Of a stretch of DNA of 64,000 bases, positions 45,646-53,948 are shown piece after piece (positions within the stretch are counted from its first letter, which is position 1; each line of letters begins with the position of its first letter). This DNA comes from Hungatella sp. UBA3147 (GTDB taxonomy: Bacteria > Bacillota > Clostridia > Lachnospirales > Lachnospiraceae), in NCBI GenBank assembly GCA_002365025.1, contig DEYX01000251.1, positions 1 through 64,000 on the forward strand, given 5' to 3'. The notes under the pieces were generated by a model, which was not told the DNA's origin, did no database searches, and worked only from the letters and a program-made list of their open reading frames with translations. Made by a program: the position numbers and the translations under genes.

Positions 45646-47001
45646 CTAGGAAATCAGATGGCCCTTTTCTTTCATTACTTCTATGACCTGATCCACATAT
45701 TTCTCACAGGTACCCAGATCAGCGGCCTCAACCATGACCCGTACCACAGGCTCTGTGCCGGATTGGCGAAGAAGGATCCTTCCACTGTTTCCAAGGCTTT
45801 CCGCAACCTTTTCCACTTCAGCCTTAACCGCCTCATCATCCTGGGCCGCCGTCTTATCGTGGACACGGACATTTTTAAGTACCTGGGGATAGATCTCAAG
45901 CTCGGAAACCAGTTTCCCAAGGCTCTCCTTCTTTTCCAGAATGACTTCCATCACCTTTAAGGAAGTTAAGATACCATCTCCTGTGGTAGCATGCTTACTG
46001 AAAATTATATGGCCGGACTGCTCCCCGCCCAGACAATTTCCGTTTGCCGACATATTTTCATATACATACTTATCGCCTACCGCCGTTTTCTCAAACTCAA
46101 TGCCTTCCCGCTCAAAGGCCTTGTATAGACCGAAGTTTGACATGATGGTGGTCACCACCTTGTTATTCTTAAGGGTTCCCTGTTCCTTCATATACTTGCC
46201 GCAAATGTACAGAATGGCATCTCCATCCACCACTTCACCGTTCTCATCCACAGCTATACACCGGTCCGCATCCCCGTCATAGGCAAAGCCCACATCGGCT
46301 CCCACTTCTTTGACAAATTTCATAAGCTGCCCGATGTGAGTGGAACCGCAACCTGTATTGATGTTTAAGCCGTTGGGTTCATTGCTGATCACATGGGTTT
46401 CAGCTCCCAAGGCATCAAAAACATTTTTGGCAATGGCAGAAGCGCTGCCGTTTGCACAGTCCAGGGCCACCTTTTTATTCTTAAAGGATCTGGTAGCTGT
46501 GGAAATCAAATAACCGATATAACGGTTTCTTCCTGCGGCAAAGTCTACGGTACGGCCGATTTTATCGCGTTTTGCCATAGGCAGTTCGACCGTCTCTCCA
46601 TCCAGATACTTTTCAATTTCCAGGGTCACGCTCTCTTCCAGCTTCTCACCCTTTTCGTTAATTACTTTTATTCCGTTATCATAATAGGGATTATGGCTGG
46701 CGGAAATCATGATTCCGCAGGAAAAACCTTCGGTGCGCACAACATAAGATACGCTTGGAGTTGTGGTAACATGAAGCAGGTATGCATCGGCTCCGGATGC
46801 GGTAAGGCCCGCCACCAGAGAGTATTCAAACATGTAGCTGCTGCGTCTTGTATCTTTTCCTATGACAATCCTGCATACTTCATCCGGATTCTTCTGTCCA
46901 TAGTACCAGCCTAAGAAACGGCCCACCTTATAGGCATCCTCCACTGTAAGCGTTACATTGGCTTCCCCGCGGAAGCCATCTGTTCCAAAATATTTTCCCA
47001 T
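45646..47001 (-). CDS. glmM: Phosphoglucosamine mutase
   Basis: A 451-residue enzyme that converts glucosamine-6-phosphate to glucosamine-1-phosphate for UDP-GlcNAc and peptidoglycan synthesis. MGKYFGTDGFRGEANVTLTV is the family start. GIMISASHNPYYDNGIK carries the phosphorylated serine near residue 100, YDGDADRC is the metal-binding loop, LGGEQSGHII the sugar-binding loop, and LRQSGTEPVVRVM the phosphate-binding loop. The start MGKYF is chosen over upstream ATGs by homology and because AAAGGAAG precedes it. Confidence 0.97.
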   Translation of the reverse strand: MGKYFGTDGFRGEANVTLTVEDAYKVGRFLGWYYGQKNPDEVCRIVIGKDTRRSSYMFEYSLVAGLTASGADAYLLHVTTTPSVSYVVRTEGFSCGIMISASHNPYYDNGIKVINEKGEKLEESVTLEIEKYLDGETVELPMAKRDKIGRTVDFAAGRNRYIGYLISTATRSFKNKKVALDCANGSASAIAKNVFDALGAETHVISNEPNGLNINTGCGSTHIGQLMKFVKEVGADVGFAYDGDADRCIAVDENGEVVDGDAILYICGKYMKEQGTLKNNKVVTTIMSNFGLYKAFEREGIEFEKTAVGDKYVYENMSANGNCLGGEQSGHIIFSKHATTGDGILTSLKVMEVILEKKESLGKLVSELEIYPQVLKNVRVHDKTAAQDDEAVKAEVEKVAESLGNSGRILLRQSGTEPVVRVMVEAADLGTCEKYVDQVIEVMKEKGHLIS

Positions 47002-47065
47002 ATAATAATATCTTCCTTTCATCAGTCTGCAGATCATACAGAACAGTATGTATGCTTATAACCCT

Positions 47066-47833
47066 CTAATCTTCGCCCTTAGGTACCTCACAGGCGTATA
47101 GAATGGTTCTTGCATCGTTAAACTCATAGCTGCAGGTTACAAAAGACCAAAGCTGTCTCACCGGTTCTTCCGGCTTCTGAAGAAACAGGCCGTCCTTTGT
47201 CATCTCCTCCACATATGCCTGAAAGCTTTCGTCTGTTTCAAACACGGTCTTCCTGCGGATGGGGGAGGCATCCGTATAAAGTGCGGTGATGGGCCTCAAA
47301 TGGTATTCCCTCTCCGGCGTATAAATATAAATATCCTGATGTTCCTTAAAAAAAGCCTCATCCTTGTACTTTATGATATCCTTAAACATCGATCCGTTCT
47401 TCATGTGATGCCCATATATTATGTTATGCCGGCCGGAAAAGTCAGGTTCGCTTTCATAATCAAGGTAAATGGCTCCGGCTACACTCTTCTTGCCCTCAAA
47501 ATCCGTATCCAGATAAGTTTCATTGTTATCCGTCTGCACAATGGGGTAGTCGACAACTGTGCCTTCAATCCTGATCCAGCCCACGATATCCGGGTTGATT
47601 TCACTCAGTTTCTCAAAATCAATGGGGGAAACATAGGCAGCGCTTGTTTCTGCTTCCGGGATACTGGCCTTAGTTTCCCCGGCCGTAGTCTCCCTTGCAA
47701 GTTCCGCAAGGCTTTCATACTGCTGTTCGGCATGATCTCTTGTTTTAAAATCAGAATAGAGCTTTCCTACACCCACAGCCAGAAAAATTACGGCTATGAT
47801 AAGAACTCCAAAGGCCAATTTTTTACTTCTCAT
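47066..47833 (-). CDS. srtB: Class B sortase
   Basis: A 255-residue membrane-anchored transpeptidase with one N-terminal helix (LAFGVLIIAVIFLAVGVGKL). The catalytic set is complete: His in IYGHHMKNGSMF, Cys in SFVTCSYEF, Arg in DARTILYA. The VDYPIVQTDNNETYLDTDFE block is typical of class B. It joins a surface protein to the cell wall, but no substrate with a sorting signal is visible nearby. The start at 47833 is preferred since AGGA is six bases upstream of it. Confidence 0.93.
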   Translation of the reverse strand: MRSKKLAFGVLIIAVIFLAVGVGKLYSDFKTRDHAEQQYESLAELARETTAGETKASIPEAETSAAYVSPIDFEKLSEINPDIVGWIRIEGTVVDYPIVQTDNNETYLDTDFEGKKSVAGAIYLDYESEPDFSGRHNIIYGHHMKNGSMFKDIIKYKDEAFFKEHQDIYIYTPEREYHLRPITALYTDASPIRRKTVFETDESFQAYVEEMTKDGLFLQKPEEPVRQLWSFVTCSYEFNDARTILYACEVPKGED

Positions 47834-47872
47834 GCTCATTCCTGCTTTCTAAAATGATTTTTTTCCTCCCTA

Positions 47873-47901
47873 AGTATACCGTATTTTAACAAAAATCACA
47901 A
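47873..47901 (-). promoter_or_regulatory. Promoter of the sortase gene
   Basis: TTGTGA and TATACT with 17-base spacing on the minus strand. Confidence 0.65.
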
Positions 47902-47918
47902 TCTTTTATAAGCAATGC

Positions 47919-47947
47919 TAGACTTTTCCACTTTTTTTCTATATACT
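47919..47947 (+). promoter_or_regulatory. Candidate promoter of the BTAD regulator gene
   Basis: TAGACT and TATACT with 17-base spacing on the plus strand, 32 bases before the start codon. The -35 is a weak match. Confidence 0.5.
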
Positions 47948-47979
47948 AAAAAAAGAAAATGTTAATATGGAGACATTAT

Positions 47980-49179
47980 ATGAAAAACCAAGAATCTATC
48001 GTTCATGTAAATATGCTGGGAGGATTCTCCATATCCATGGGGGACAGGACGATCGTAGACCAGAATAATCAAGCAAAAAAACCCTGGAGCCTTTTAGAAT
48101 ATCTTATTACGTTTCGAGGTCGGGATATTCCGGTAGAAGAACTTATTGATCTGTTTTGGAAAGATGAAGCCAGCAATAACCCGGCAGGAGCATTAAAGAC
48201 CTTAATGTTCCGTGTACGCAAACTTTTAGAGCCTCTGGGATATCCCACACAGGAGCTGGTTTTCCAGAACCGTAAAGCCTACGGCTGGACGAAAGACCTT
48301 ATAACGGTCTGCGATACCGATCAGTTTGAGGACTTGTGCGCCCAATTAGAGGCCCACGGCCTTTCCGAGGATGACCGTTTAGCCCTTTGCCTGGAGGCCT
48401 TTGCCCTGTACAAGGGAAACTTTCTTCCAAAATCAGAATGGGAATCCTGGGTGGTACCGATCCACACTTATTATCACACCCTTTATCAAAAACTGATTCA
48501 AAAAACTTTATTCCTTCTGGAGAAAAGAAAGGATTATCCCACCATCATCGATGTATGCCAACAGGCCATTGCCATCGATTCCTATAGCGAAGAAGCTCAT
48601 TATTACCTGGTCTATGCATTGTACCAAAGCGGAAACCAGCTAATGGCTATGGAACATTACCATCATGTGACTGACATGTTCTATAATGAATTTGCCATCA
48701 CTCCGTCCATTCGATTTAAGGACCTATACAAGCTTATCAGTGATAAGAAACATGGTATTACCATGGATCTTAGCACCATACAGGAGATTCTTTCAGAGGG
48801 CGGCACGAACAGCGGGGCCTTTAGTTGTGAACCCTCTGTGTTCCGGGACATCTATCAGCTGGAAACAAGGGCGATACAGCGAACCGGTGACTCCATCTTC
48901 TTATGTCTTCTGACCATCAGCAATCTAAAGGGAGAGCTTTTAAAACCTGCGGTACAGACAAGGGCAATGGATGAGCTTGGAGATTCTATCCGCAAATCCC
49001 TGCGCAGAGGAGATATCTTTTGCCGCTACAGCGTAAGCCAATACCTATTGCTTCTGCCCACGGCAACCTATGAAAACGGCGAGCTGGTGTTAAAGCGCAT
49101 TATTCAGAACTTCAAAAAAGAATATTCAAGAAAAGATCTTTCCATTACTTATTCATTGCAGAGTATCATTCCAAACTAA
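47980..49179 (+). CDS. BTAD/SARP-like transcriptional regulator with degenerate GGDEF-like tail
   Basis: A 399-residue regulator. The N-terminus (VNMLGGFSISMGDRTI, KKPWSLLEYLITFRGRDIPV) is the winged-helix of SARP/AfsR-type proteins, followed by a bacterial transcriptional activation domain with tetratricopeptide-like helices (SYSEEAHYYLVYALYQSGNQ). The last ~110 residues contain LRRGDIFCRYSVSQYLLLLP, laid out like the R-x-x-D-x-x-x-R-Y-GGDEF segment of diguanylate cyclases but with SVSQY replacing GGDEF. It is therefore probably not catalytic. The start after GGAG at 47980 is chosen. It lies 50 bases before mgsA and may regulate it. Confidence 0.8.
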   Translation: MKNQESIVHVNMLGGFSISMGDRTIVDQNNQAKKPWSLLEYLITFRGRDIPVEELIDLFWKDEASNNPAGALKTLMFRVRKLLEPLGYPTQELVFQNRKAYGWTKDLITVCDTDQFEDLCAQLEAHGLSEDDRLALCLEAFALYKGNFLPKSEWESWVVPIHTYYHTLYQKLIQKTLFLLEKRKDYPTIIDVCQQAIAIDSYSEEAHYYLVYALYQSGNQLMAMEHYHHVTDMFYNEFAITPSIRFKDLYKLISDKKHGITMDLSTIQEILSEGGTNSGAFSCEPSVFRDIYQLETRAIQRTGDSIFLCLLTISNLKGELLKPAVQTRAMDELGDSIRKSLRRGDIFCRYSVSQYLLLLPTATYENGELVLKRIIQNFKKEYSRKDLSITYSLQSIIPN

Positions 49180-49231
49180 GCCTTATAGCTAAGGATACAT
49201 ACAGGAAGCTGCTGCTCACAGGAGGAACCGG

Positions 49232-49705
49232 ATGTTAACAAATGACTTTATTACATTCACATTGGAAAAGAAAAAAAGCATCGCACTGATTGCTCATGAC
49301 AACGAAAAGCACGCACTGATCGAATGGTGTAAGGAGCATAAATCGGCTCTGGAAAAACATACTCTCTGCGGCACCGGAACAACGGCACGGATGATCACGG
49401 ATCAGACAGGGCTTCCCGTAAAGGGCTATAACAGCGGCCCCTTAGGTGGTGACCAGCAGATCGGCGCAAAGATTGTGGAAGGAAGAATCGACATGGTTAT
49501 CTTCTTTTCCGACCCTCTCACCGCACAGCCTCACGACCCGGATGTGAAAGCACTTTTACGTATTGCCCAGGTTTACGACATTCCCATTGCCAACACCAGA
49601 GCAACCGCAGATTTCATCATCACCTCGCCGCTCATGGAAGAGACCTACGAGCATCAGGTCATTAACTTTCACAAAAACATTGCGGACCGAGCAAAAACCC
49701 TTTAA
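49232..49705 (+). CDS. mgsA: Methylglyoxal synthase
   Basis: A 157-residue enzyme that converts dihydroxyacetone phosphate to methylglyoxal and phosphate, a bypass that frees phosphate when glycolysis is overloaded. IALIAHDNEK opens the phosphate site, GTGTTARMI is the phosphate loop, SGPLGGDQQIGA holds the catalytic Asp, and QPHDPDVKALLR the catalytic His. It follows the BTAD regulator on the same strand with AGGAGGAACC upstream of the start. Confidence 0.96.
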   Translation: MLTNDFITFTLEKKKSIALIAHDNEKHALIEWCKEHKSALEKHTLCGTGTTARMITDQTGLPVKGYNSGPLGGDQQIGAKIVEGRIDMVIFFSDPLTAQPHDPDVKALLRIAQVYDIPIANTRATADFIITSPLMEETYEHQVINFHKNIADRAKTL

Positions 49706-49729
49706 GGGTCCTGACATAAGGATCAACAG

Positions 49730-49766
49730 AAGGCAGAGCTTTTTAAAATTAAGCCCTGCCTTTTTT
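49730..49766 (+). terminator. Terminator of mgsA
   Basis: AAGGCAGAGCTT and AAGCCCTGCCTT form the stem, followed by TTTTT. Confidence 0.85.
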
Positions 49767-49783
49767 CTGTATCTGTCCATATT

Positions 49784-50314
49784 CTATTCAAAAACTCTTT
49801 CACACAATTTTATATATTCCTGGTAAGCAGGAAACTCTTCAAGATCTGTAAGGCGTTTTGCGACCCCTTTGTAATACCAGGCGTGTTCTGACTTGTTTTT
49901 TTCGTTAAAGCGCTGCCAAAGATCATCTCCCACTAAAAAATAGTCTCTTGCAGTTGTTCTTAAATTGCTCAGCTTGTCCGCCAAAACAAGGATCTTGCTT
50001 TCCCTGGAAGCCTTTTCTAAATGATCAAGTGTCGCGCATTTGCGTTCCTTCCAGCACTTCGTTTTGTCTTCTGTTTCTTCCATAACCAGTTCAGCCACCC
50101 GAAGTCCGAACTTTTCCTTAAGCTCTTCCTCCGTAACACCCGTATCCTCCACCACATCATGTAAAAGTGCGGCGCAGATCAGCTCTTCATCCGTTACCAT
50201 CAGCGCAACGATAACTGCCGTCTCTAAGGGATGGACGATGTAGGGAATCTTCGTCCCTTTCCGAAAGGTCCCCTCGTGGGACTTGGTTGCAAATGCAACA
50301 GCCTTCTCGACCAT
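49784..50314 (-). CDS. HD-domain phosphohydrolase (SpoT/MESH1-like)
   Basis: A 176-residue single-domain enzyme. HEGTFRKGTKIPYIVHPLET, the metal-binding HD in AALLHDVVEDTGVT, and LADKLSNLRTTARDY match the hydrolase domain of RelA/SpoT, as in small alarmone hydrolases. It lacks synthetase and regulatory domains. It probably cleaves ppGpp or another nucleotide. It is a single gene on the minus strand. Confidence 0.85.
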   Translation of the reverse strand: MVEKAVAFATKSHEGTFRKGTKIPYIVHPLETAVIVALMVTDEELICAALLHDVVEDTGVTEEELKEKFGLRVAELVMEETEDKTKCWKERKCATLDHLEKASRESKILVLADKLSNLRTTARDYFLVGDDLWQRFNEKNKSEHAWYYKGVAKRLTDLEEFPAYQEYIKLCERVFE

Positions 50315-50407
50315 ACTGAGTCTCCTTTTGATCTTTCTTAGGCATAAAACCTCCTTACTATATTAACACAAATAATTCCGATTTAACAGATCATAATTTA
50401 TTACCCT

Positions 50408-50629
50408 TCATAAATTAATGGTTTTTCGCCTAAAATTTTCAACCGACATAGCGCACCATGGCTGTGCCTGGAGGCTGTAGCCGGTATGTATTTTGTAATC
50501 TCTGGCAAAGCAAGTATAATTGTTGCCGCCAGCATCGGCCGTGAAATCGCCAAGGTTTAAATTACTTTTCTTTTCAAGATACCCGGTCCGGCTTATGCCT
50601 TTATCTATCAAGTCTTTTATTACGTTCAT
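50408..50629 (-). pseudogene. Phage endolysin/CHAP-type protein, N-terminal fragment
   Basis: A 73-codon frame. VIKDLIDKGISRTGYLEKKS, DFTADAGGNNYTCFARDYK and AQPWCAMSV match the start of phage cell-wall hydrolases, in which the W-C motif precedes the catalytic region. After AMSV the sequence diverges and stops, so the catalytic remainder is deleted. It follows a holin gene, the normal order in a phage lysis cassette. Confidence 0.75.
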
Positions 50630-50647
50630 ATTCCCTCCGATCCATAA

Positions 50648-50676
50648 GAAAAGGCCCAGGATAGTCCAGGGCCTGA
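50648..50676 (-). terminator. Terminator after the holin gene
   Basis: AGGCCCTGG-ACTAT-CCTGGGCCTTTTCTT on the minus strand, a perfect 8-9 bp stem followed by T-rich sequence. Confidence 0.75.
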
Positions 50677-50718
50677 AAGTTGTGATATTACAACCTATGC
50701 GAGTATTCCCGTTGCGGA

Positions 50719-51012
50719 TTATTCAGATTTATTTAACTGCTTAATAATCTGATCCACATAGGTGCTCAACCCGGCAACCAATATCCCTTGTGTAATAGCT
50801 GTAAATACCGCCGCTGCAATCTCTTGCCTTGTCTGCCATACACATACAGATAAGACCCATATACCGCATAGAATAATTCCTGCGGCCCCATTTATGAGCG
50901 GAATGTATTTACCCTTGATTGACTGGCTCTGCTTGATTGCAACACCTAAAAAATATAGCACCACTGATACAATAATAAGTTCCGGTTTAACATAATTCAT
51001 AATCTGTTCCAT
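50719..51012 (-). CDS. Phage holin
   Basis: A 97-residue protein with three predicted membrane helices (PELIIVSVVLYFLGVAIK, LINGAAGIILCGIWVLSVCV, IAAAVFTAITQGILVAGLS) and a short charged tail IIKQLNKSE. This layout matches Firmicutes phage holins, which form the membrane lesion for endolysin. AGAGGATT precedes the start. The gene appears intact but its endolysin partner is truncated, so it is a prophage remnant. Confidence 0.8.
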   Translation of the reverse strand: MEQIMNYVKPELIIVSVVLYFLGVAIKQSQSIKGKYIPLINGAAGIILCGIWVLSVCVWQTRQEIAAAVFTAITQGILVAGLSTYVDQIIKQLNKSE

Positions 51013-51152
51013 GATACAATCCTCTCTTTCCTATCTGATATTTTGTACGCTGTTCTTCCATCATGTTCCCCATGTTCAGAGTGAGTTGGAGTATGCCATT
51101 TCCTTTAGATCATGATTTCTTCACTGACCTTGTTAAAAAAGTCCAATTCTTG

Positions 51153-51231
51153 AAAAACACCCATCAGTGAATCTGACAGGCGTTTTCCAAATGGAGGGAG
51201 TATAATGAAACTGTAGTTTTTATACAAAGTA
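51153..51231. repeat. Repeat with hairpin, copy 1
   Basis: AAAAACACCCATCAG and CTGACAGGCGTTTT form an imperfect bidirectional hairpin, followed by CCAAATGGAGGGAG, a short spacer and TTATACAAAG. A similar ~79-base stretch at 57074-57152 differs at scattered positions. Both lie near a 29-codon small ORF. A shorter relative of the hairpin is at 51327-51365. Confidence 0.75.
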
Positions 51232-51364
51232 TTTTTACCTTGTATATATTAAAATACAAAATTTCCACATGTCCTGTGATTATCTCATTAAAATTTGGGT
51301 TATCTAATTCTGGATACTATAATTAGATAAAAACACCCATCGAGTTGCACAAGACAGGCGCCCA
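51232..51364. other. AT-rich region downstream of small ORF 1
   Basis: No gene is seen. It ends with AAAAACACCCATCGAG and GACAGGCGCC at 51327-51356, related to the 51153 hairpin. It could encode a non-coding RNA opposite the small ORF transcript, but no promoter is convincing. Confidence 0.4.
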
Positions 51365-51397
51365 GATAAAAAAGAGACGGGGTGACCGCCTCTTTTT
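51365..51397 (-). terminator. Terminator of small ORF 1
   Basis: AAAAAGAGGCGG-TCA-CCCCGTCTCTTTTTT on the minus strand, overlapping the stop codon. Confidence 0.8.
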
Positions 51398-51485
51398 AAT
51401 CGCGCTTATTTTTTAATATTATTATAGTTAGCGACACCATGGCTATTGCAACAATCAACAAATTGGTAATTGCTATCCCATACAT
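51396..51485 (-). CDS. 29-residue hydrophobic peptide, type I toxin-like (copy 1)
   Basis: The ORF starts with ATG after AAAGGGGGAGGATA and encodes MYGIAITNLLIVAIAMVSLT, a few more hydrophobic residues and the charged tail KNKRD. It is one membrane helix followed by basic residues, the layout of type I toxins. A terminator overlaps the stop. A paralog at 56936-57025 has the same length and about 20 identical residues of 29, with silent differences, which supports real coding. Function as a toxin is an inference; a small regulatory membrane peptide is an alternative. Confidence 0.7.
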   Translation of the reverse strand: MYGIAITNLLIVAIAMVSLTIIILKNKRD

Positions 51486-51902
51486 TATCCTCCCCCTTTA
51501 ACGCTTTCTTTCATCATACACCAAAATCAAAATTTTCGCTTGTCACATAACTATCTCATTATTTTCTTAACAGCATTTTTATATTATTCAACTGCCAAGC
51601 TGTTACACCTGGCAGCCTTAGGGGGATTTCATAATGTTCTGGCATAACTAAATCATAGTATCCGTGTCGCATTCAGTAGAATTTTCAAAATTATTGACAT
51701 TTATTAGCAAGGTTTTCAGTCATAGTTTTCCAGACTAATTTCAGGATAATCAGTTAAAATACGAATGTAAAAGGCTGCCACCTTTTACAATTTAAGTCTA
51801 ATCGCCCTAGAGCGTAATGGTATGGCGTACCTTCTCCCCACACATTAGGGCATATATAGGCGGTTAAAACACCAAGTACATAAAGGAGGGAAAACAGATA
51901 CT
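51486..51902. other. Intergenic region with a perfect hairpin
   Basis: About 415 bases without a gene. It holds TGTAAAAGG-CTGCCA-CCTTTTACA (51766-51789), a perfect 9-bp stem that could be a weak terminator, and the upstream region of the next plus-strand gene. Confidence 0.5.
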
Positions 51903-52274
51903 ATGGGATATACATTCAAAAAAGGATTAATTCAAAAATACTCATTTCTCACTATTTCGGAAGAATATGAAAATAGTAAACTTTTATTGGTTACGGCCAT
52001 AGGAATTATTCAAGGCACTCTTGTTCTTTTCCACAATGACTCCGAATCAAGTGCTGGCACATGTGATATTTCCACGATATCCAAAATCACTGAAAGCTTT
52101 GTCAAGGTATATCGTGCTGATAATCACATTGACAACAATGAGCTCCTTCCAGGCAATGACGGCGGCATCGGATTAAAGGATGTGATCATTAATTCAGCTG
52201 ATGCTGTATTTAATTTCCCATTCCTTTTCATCTTTTATGATCAGATTATTGCCGCTACAATTGGAAACTTTTAA
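51903..52274 (+). CDS. Hypothetical protein, 123 residues
   Basis: The start follows AAAGGAGGGAAAACAG, a strong ribosome site. The protein begins MGYTFKKGLIQKYSFLTISE and has two short hydrophobic stretches (LLLVTAIGIIQGTLVLF and FNFPFLFIFYDQIIAATIG), with an acidic, asparagine-rich middle. No family is recognised. It lies alone between remnant elements, with no gene in the same direction close by. It appears intact. Confidence 0.6.
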   Translation: MGYTFKKGLIQKYSFLTISEEYENSKLLLVTAIGIIQGTLVLFHNDSESSAGTCDISTISKITESFVKVYRADNHIDNNELLPGNDGGIGLKDVIINSADAVFNFPFLFIFYDQIIAATIGNF

Positions 52275-52411
52275 AAAGATTTGAACTGATTATCAATGTA
52301 CAATCTTTCTCATATAATCTTCACAGTTTCATCAAACTTTTGACACAACTTCTCAGTATCTTAATAACTGCAAATAGGCCATTTTCCTTTTTACAACGCT
52401 ACTTCATACTC

Positions 52412-52441
52412 AGCCGGCTAGATCGGGAGGTCCTGCCGGCT
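52412..52441. repeat. Hairpin with inverted centre, left copy
   Basis: AGCCGGC and GCCGGCT arms enclose GATCGGGAGGTC. The right-hand copy at 58229-58258 has the reverse complement, GACCTCCCGATC, in its centre, while the flanks (ACTTCATACTC on one side, AATAATCTGGA on the other) keep the same orientation. So the hairpin is flipped relative to its flanks. Confidence 0.85.
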
Positions 52442-52587
52442 CTCCATTTTCAAGGAAAATAATCTGGAACAAATATCAAATGTATATATTAATCATTTTG
52501 CTTAATAAAACTATATTTTTTTATGAACTTAACCAATATATTTTATTCTAATAAAATGATACAATATTTACAGCTCTTTTTTTGATG

Positions 52588-52623
52588 AGTGCCACTTTCC
52601 CTCAATTTGTGGCACTTTTTTTC
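52588..52623 (+). terminator. Terminator-like hairpin before the left integrase tail
   Basis: AGTGCCAC and GTGGCACT around a 15-base loop, followed by TTTTTTT. The same structure is found at 58404-58444 in the second repeat. Confidence 0.75.
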
Positions 52624-52635
52624 TCTGGTGGTACA

Positions 52636-52917
52636 ATGGAATTCCGTTGGGATAAAATTCTGAAAAAACTACAGAAGGCATCTGACACGCCCCTTGCAGA
52701 CGACATTACTATGCACATGTTCCGACATACTTTTGCCAGTGACTTATACAAATCAGGAATAGACATTAAACAGGCCCTATACCTCTTAGGTCATGATGAT
52801 ATTAAAACCACTCTTGATACCTATACCCCTTTCGGTTACGCGGATGTTCAGGTGGAAAAACTCGTGGATTACTACAATGCTTCAAAGGATAAAGTCGTGG
52901 CCCTCAAACACGCATAA
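52636..52917 (+). pseudogene. Tyrosine recombinase, C-terminal fragment (left copy)
   Basis: About 93 codons from ATGGAATTCCG. MHMFRHTFASDLYKSG holds the H-x-x-R box, LGHDDIKTT the His of the second box, and LDTY the nucleophile Tyr. Only the last quarter of a phage-type integrase remains: the catalytic Arg of box I and all N-terminal domains are missing. The sequence just upstream is a terminator-like hairpin, so the fragment is not expressed as an integrase. A longer paralog is at 58470-59039. Confidence 0.85.
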
Positions 52918-53115
52918 ACACGGCATTCTATCATAATAAATTAAATAGTTCCGATTTATCAGAGCATATTTCACTAGGCTGCCCTTTTCCCAGATCTGAA
53001 TATTCATCATCAGCCTCAGGGCTAAAATCACTAAGAATCGGCTTTGGAATATAATAGACTATAAAGATATAGATAAATTCTTTAAAATGTAAGATTAGGA
53101 TAAGGAGGATTATTT

Positions 53116-53685
53116 ATGAATGCCAATGAATATAGTGATGGATTTAATGATAGAGTAACATGTTGTGATTGTGATCAAAAATGCAGCGAACGAAAATGCG
53201 TTTGTAAATCTGAGAGAATCCAAAGAGCTTTAAAACCTAATAGAACATCCTTAAGATGCGGTACATCAACAGGAACTGTAACAATTCCTGTCGATACCCC
53301 TGCCGGGGTTACATTTACATTAGCTACTGTAAATGTGGATACAAAATGCATGAACCACCCATGTATTCAATTAGAATTTGCATGTAACATCATTGCTACC
53401 GCTGCAACTTTAGTTCTTAACTTCCAGATTTTCAAACAATGCGGCAATCAAATGCCACCTATTCCAGTAGGAACAATTTGGACATTTTCACCCCCTGTTG
53501 AATTTACTGAAGGTGGTGGCTTTACTAATACCTTCTCATTCTCTGTATGTGATTGTGATACAACCTGTGATGAATGCTGTAACTATCGTGTAGTAGTTAC
53601 TCCAGTTGGCGCGGCTACAATAGGTATAACCACTATTAATAATTCATCTCTTGCTGCTGTCATTGTTAATCGTGCATGTAAATAA
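53116..53685 (+). CDS. DUF4489-family protein
   Basis: A 189-residue protein without a signal peptide. A Cys-rich head (VTCCDCDQKCSERKCVCKSE) leads into LRCGTSTGTVTIPVDTPAGV, TFTLATVNVDTKC and CIQLEFACNIIATAATLVLN, the hallmark of DUF4489 proteins of Clostridia. A second Cys cluster (CDCDTTCDECCNYR) follows. These proteins are predicted beta-rich and may be part of spore or cell-surface layers (inference). AAGGAGG precedes the start, and a strong terminator follows. Confidence 0.85.
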   Translation: MNANEYSDGFNDRVTCCDCDQKCSERKCVCKSERIQRALKPNRTSLRCGTSTGTVTIPVDTPAGVTFTLATVNVDTKCMNHPCIQLEFACNIIATAATLVLNFQIFKQCGNQMPPIPVGTIWTFSPPVEFTEGGGFTNTFSFSVCDCDTTCDECCNYRVVVTPVGAATIGITTINNSSLAAVIVNRACK

Positions 53686-53715
53686 TAAGAAAATTCCCAT
53701 TAATAAATAATAAAA

Positions 53716-53754
53716 ATGGCGAGTGAATCCGTACTATTTGGATACTCGCCTTTT
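53716..53754 (+). terminator. Terminator of the DUF4489 gene
   Basis: ATGGCGAGT and ACTCGCCTT enclose an inner ATCC-GGAT stem, followed by TTT. Confidence 0.8.
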
Positions 53755-53854
53755 ACTTATGACCCATCTGGTTTATGCGCCAGATCACCTTCTACTGCCT
53801 CACTTTCCAAACTGTGTATAACCCAAAGCTTCAGCATGTAATAATTTGCAGTTT

Positions 53855-53935
53855 AGTGTCGTATTTTCAGACATTAACACTCAATCCACAATTGTTTCCA
53901 CATTATTGTGGATAAGTGTCGTTTTGCCAGATATT
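53855..53935. repeat. Dyad flanked by short direct repeats
   Basis: TCCACAAT and ATTGTGGA form a dyad at 53885-53912. Two near-identical 21-base stretches beginning AGTGTCG lie at 53855 and 53915. The arrangement resembles a protein-binding or recombination site, but none is recognised. Confidence 0.45.
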
Positions 53936-53948
53936 GCAAATCTCTTTA

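Noticed and set aside
52588..52635. Start of the left integrase fragment within the hairpin
   Set aside because: The frame is open there, but the sequence is a terminator-like hairpin also found before the right copy, so integrase homology begins only at GTMEFRW.
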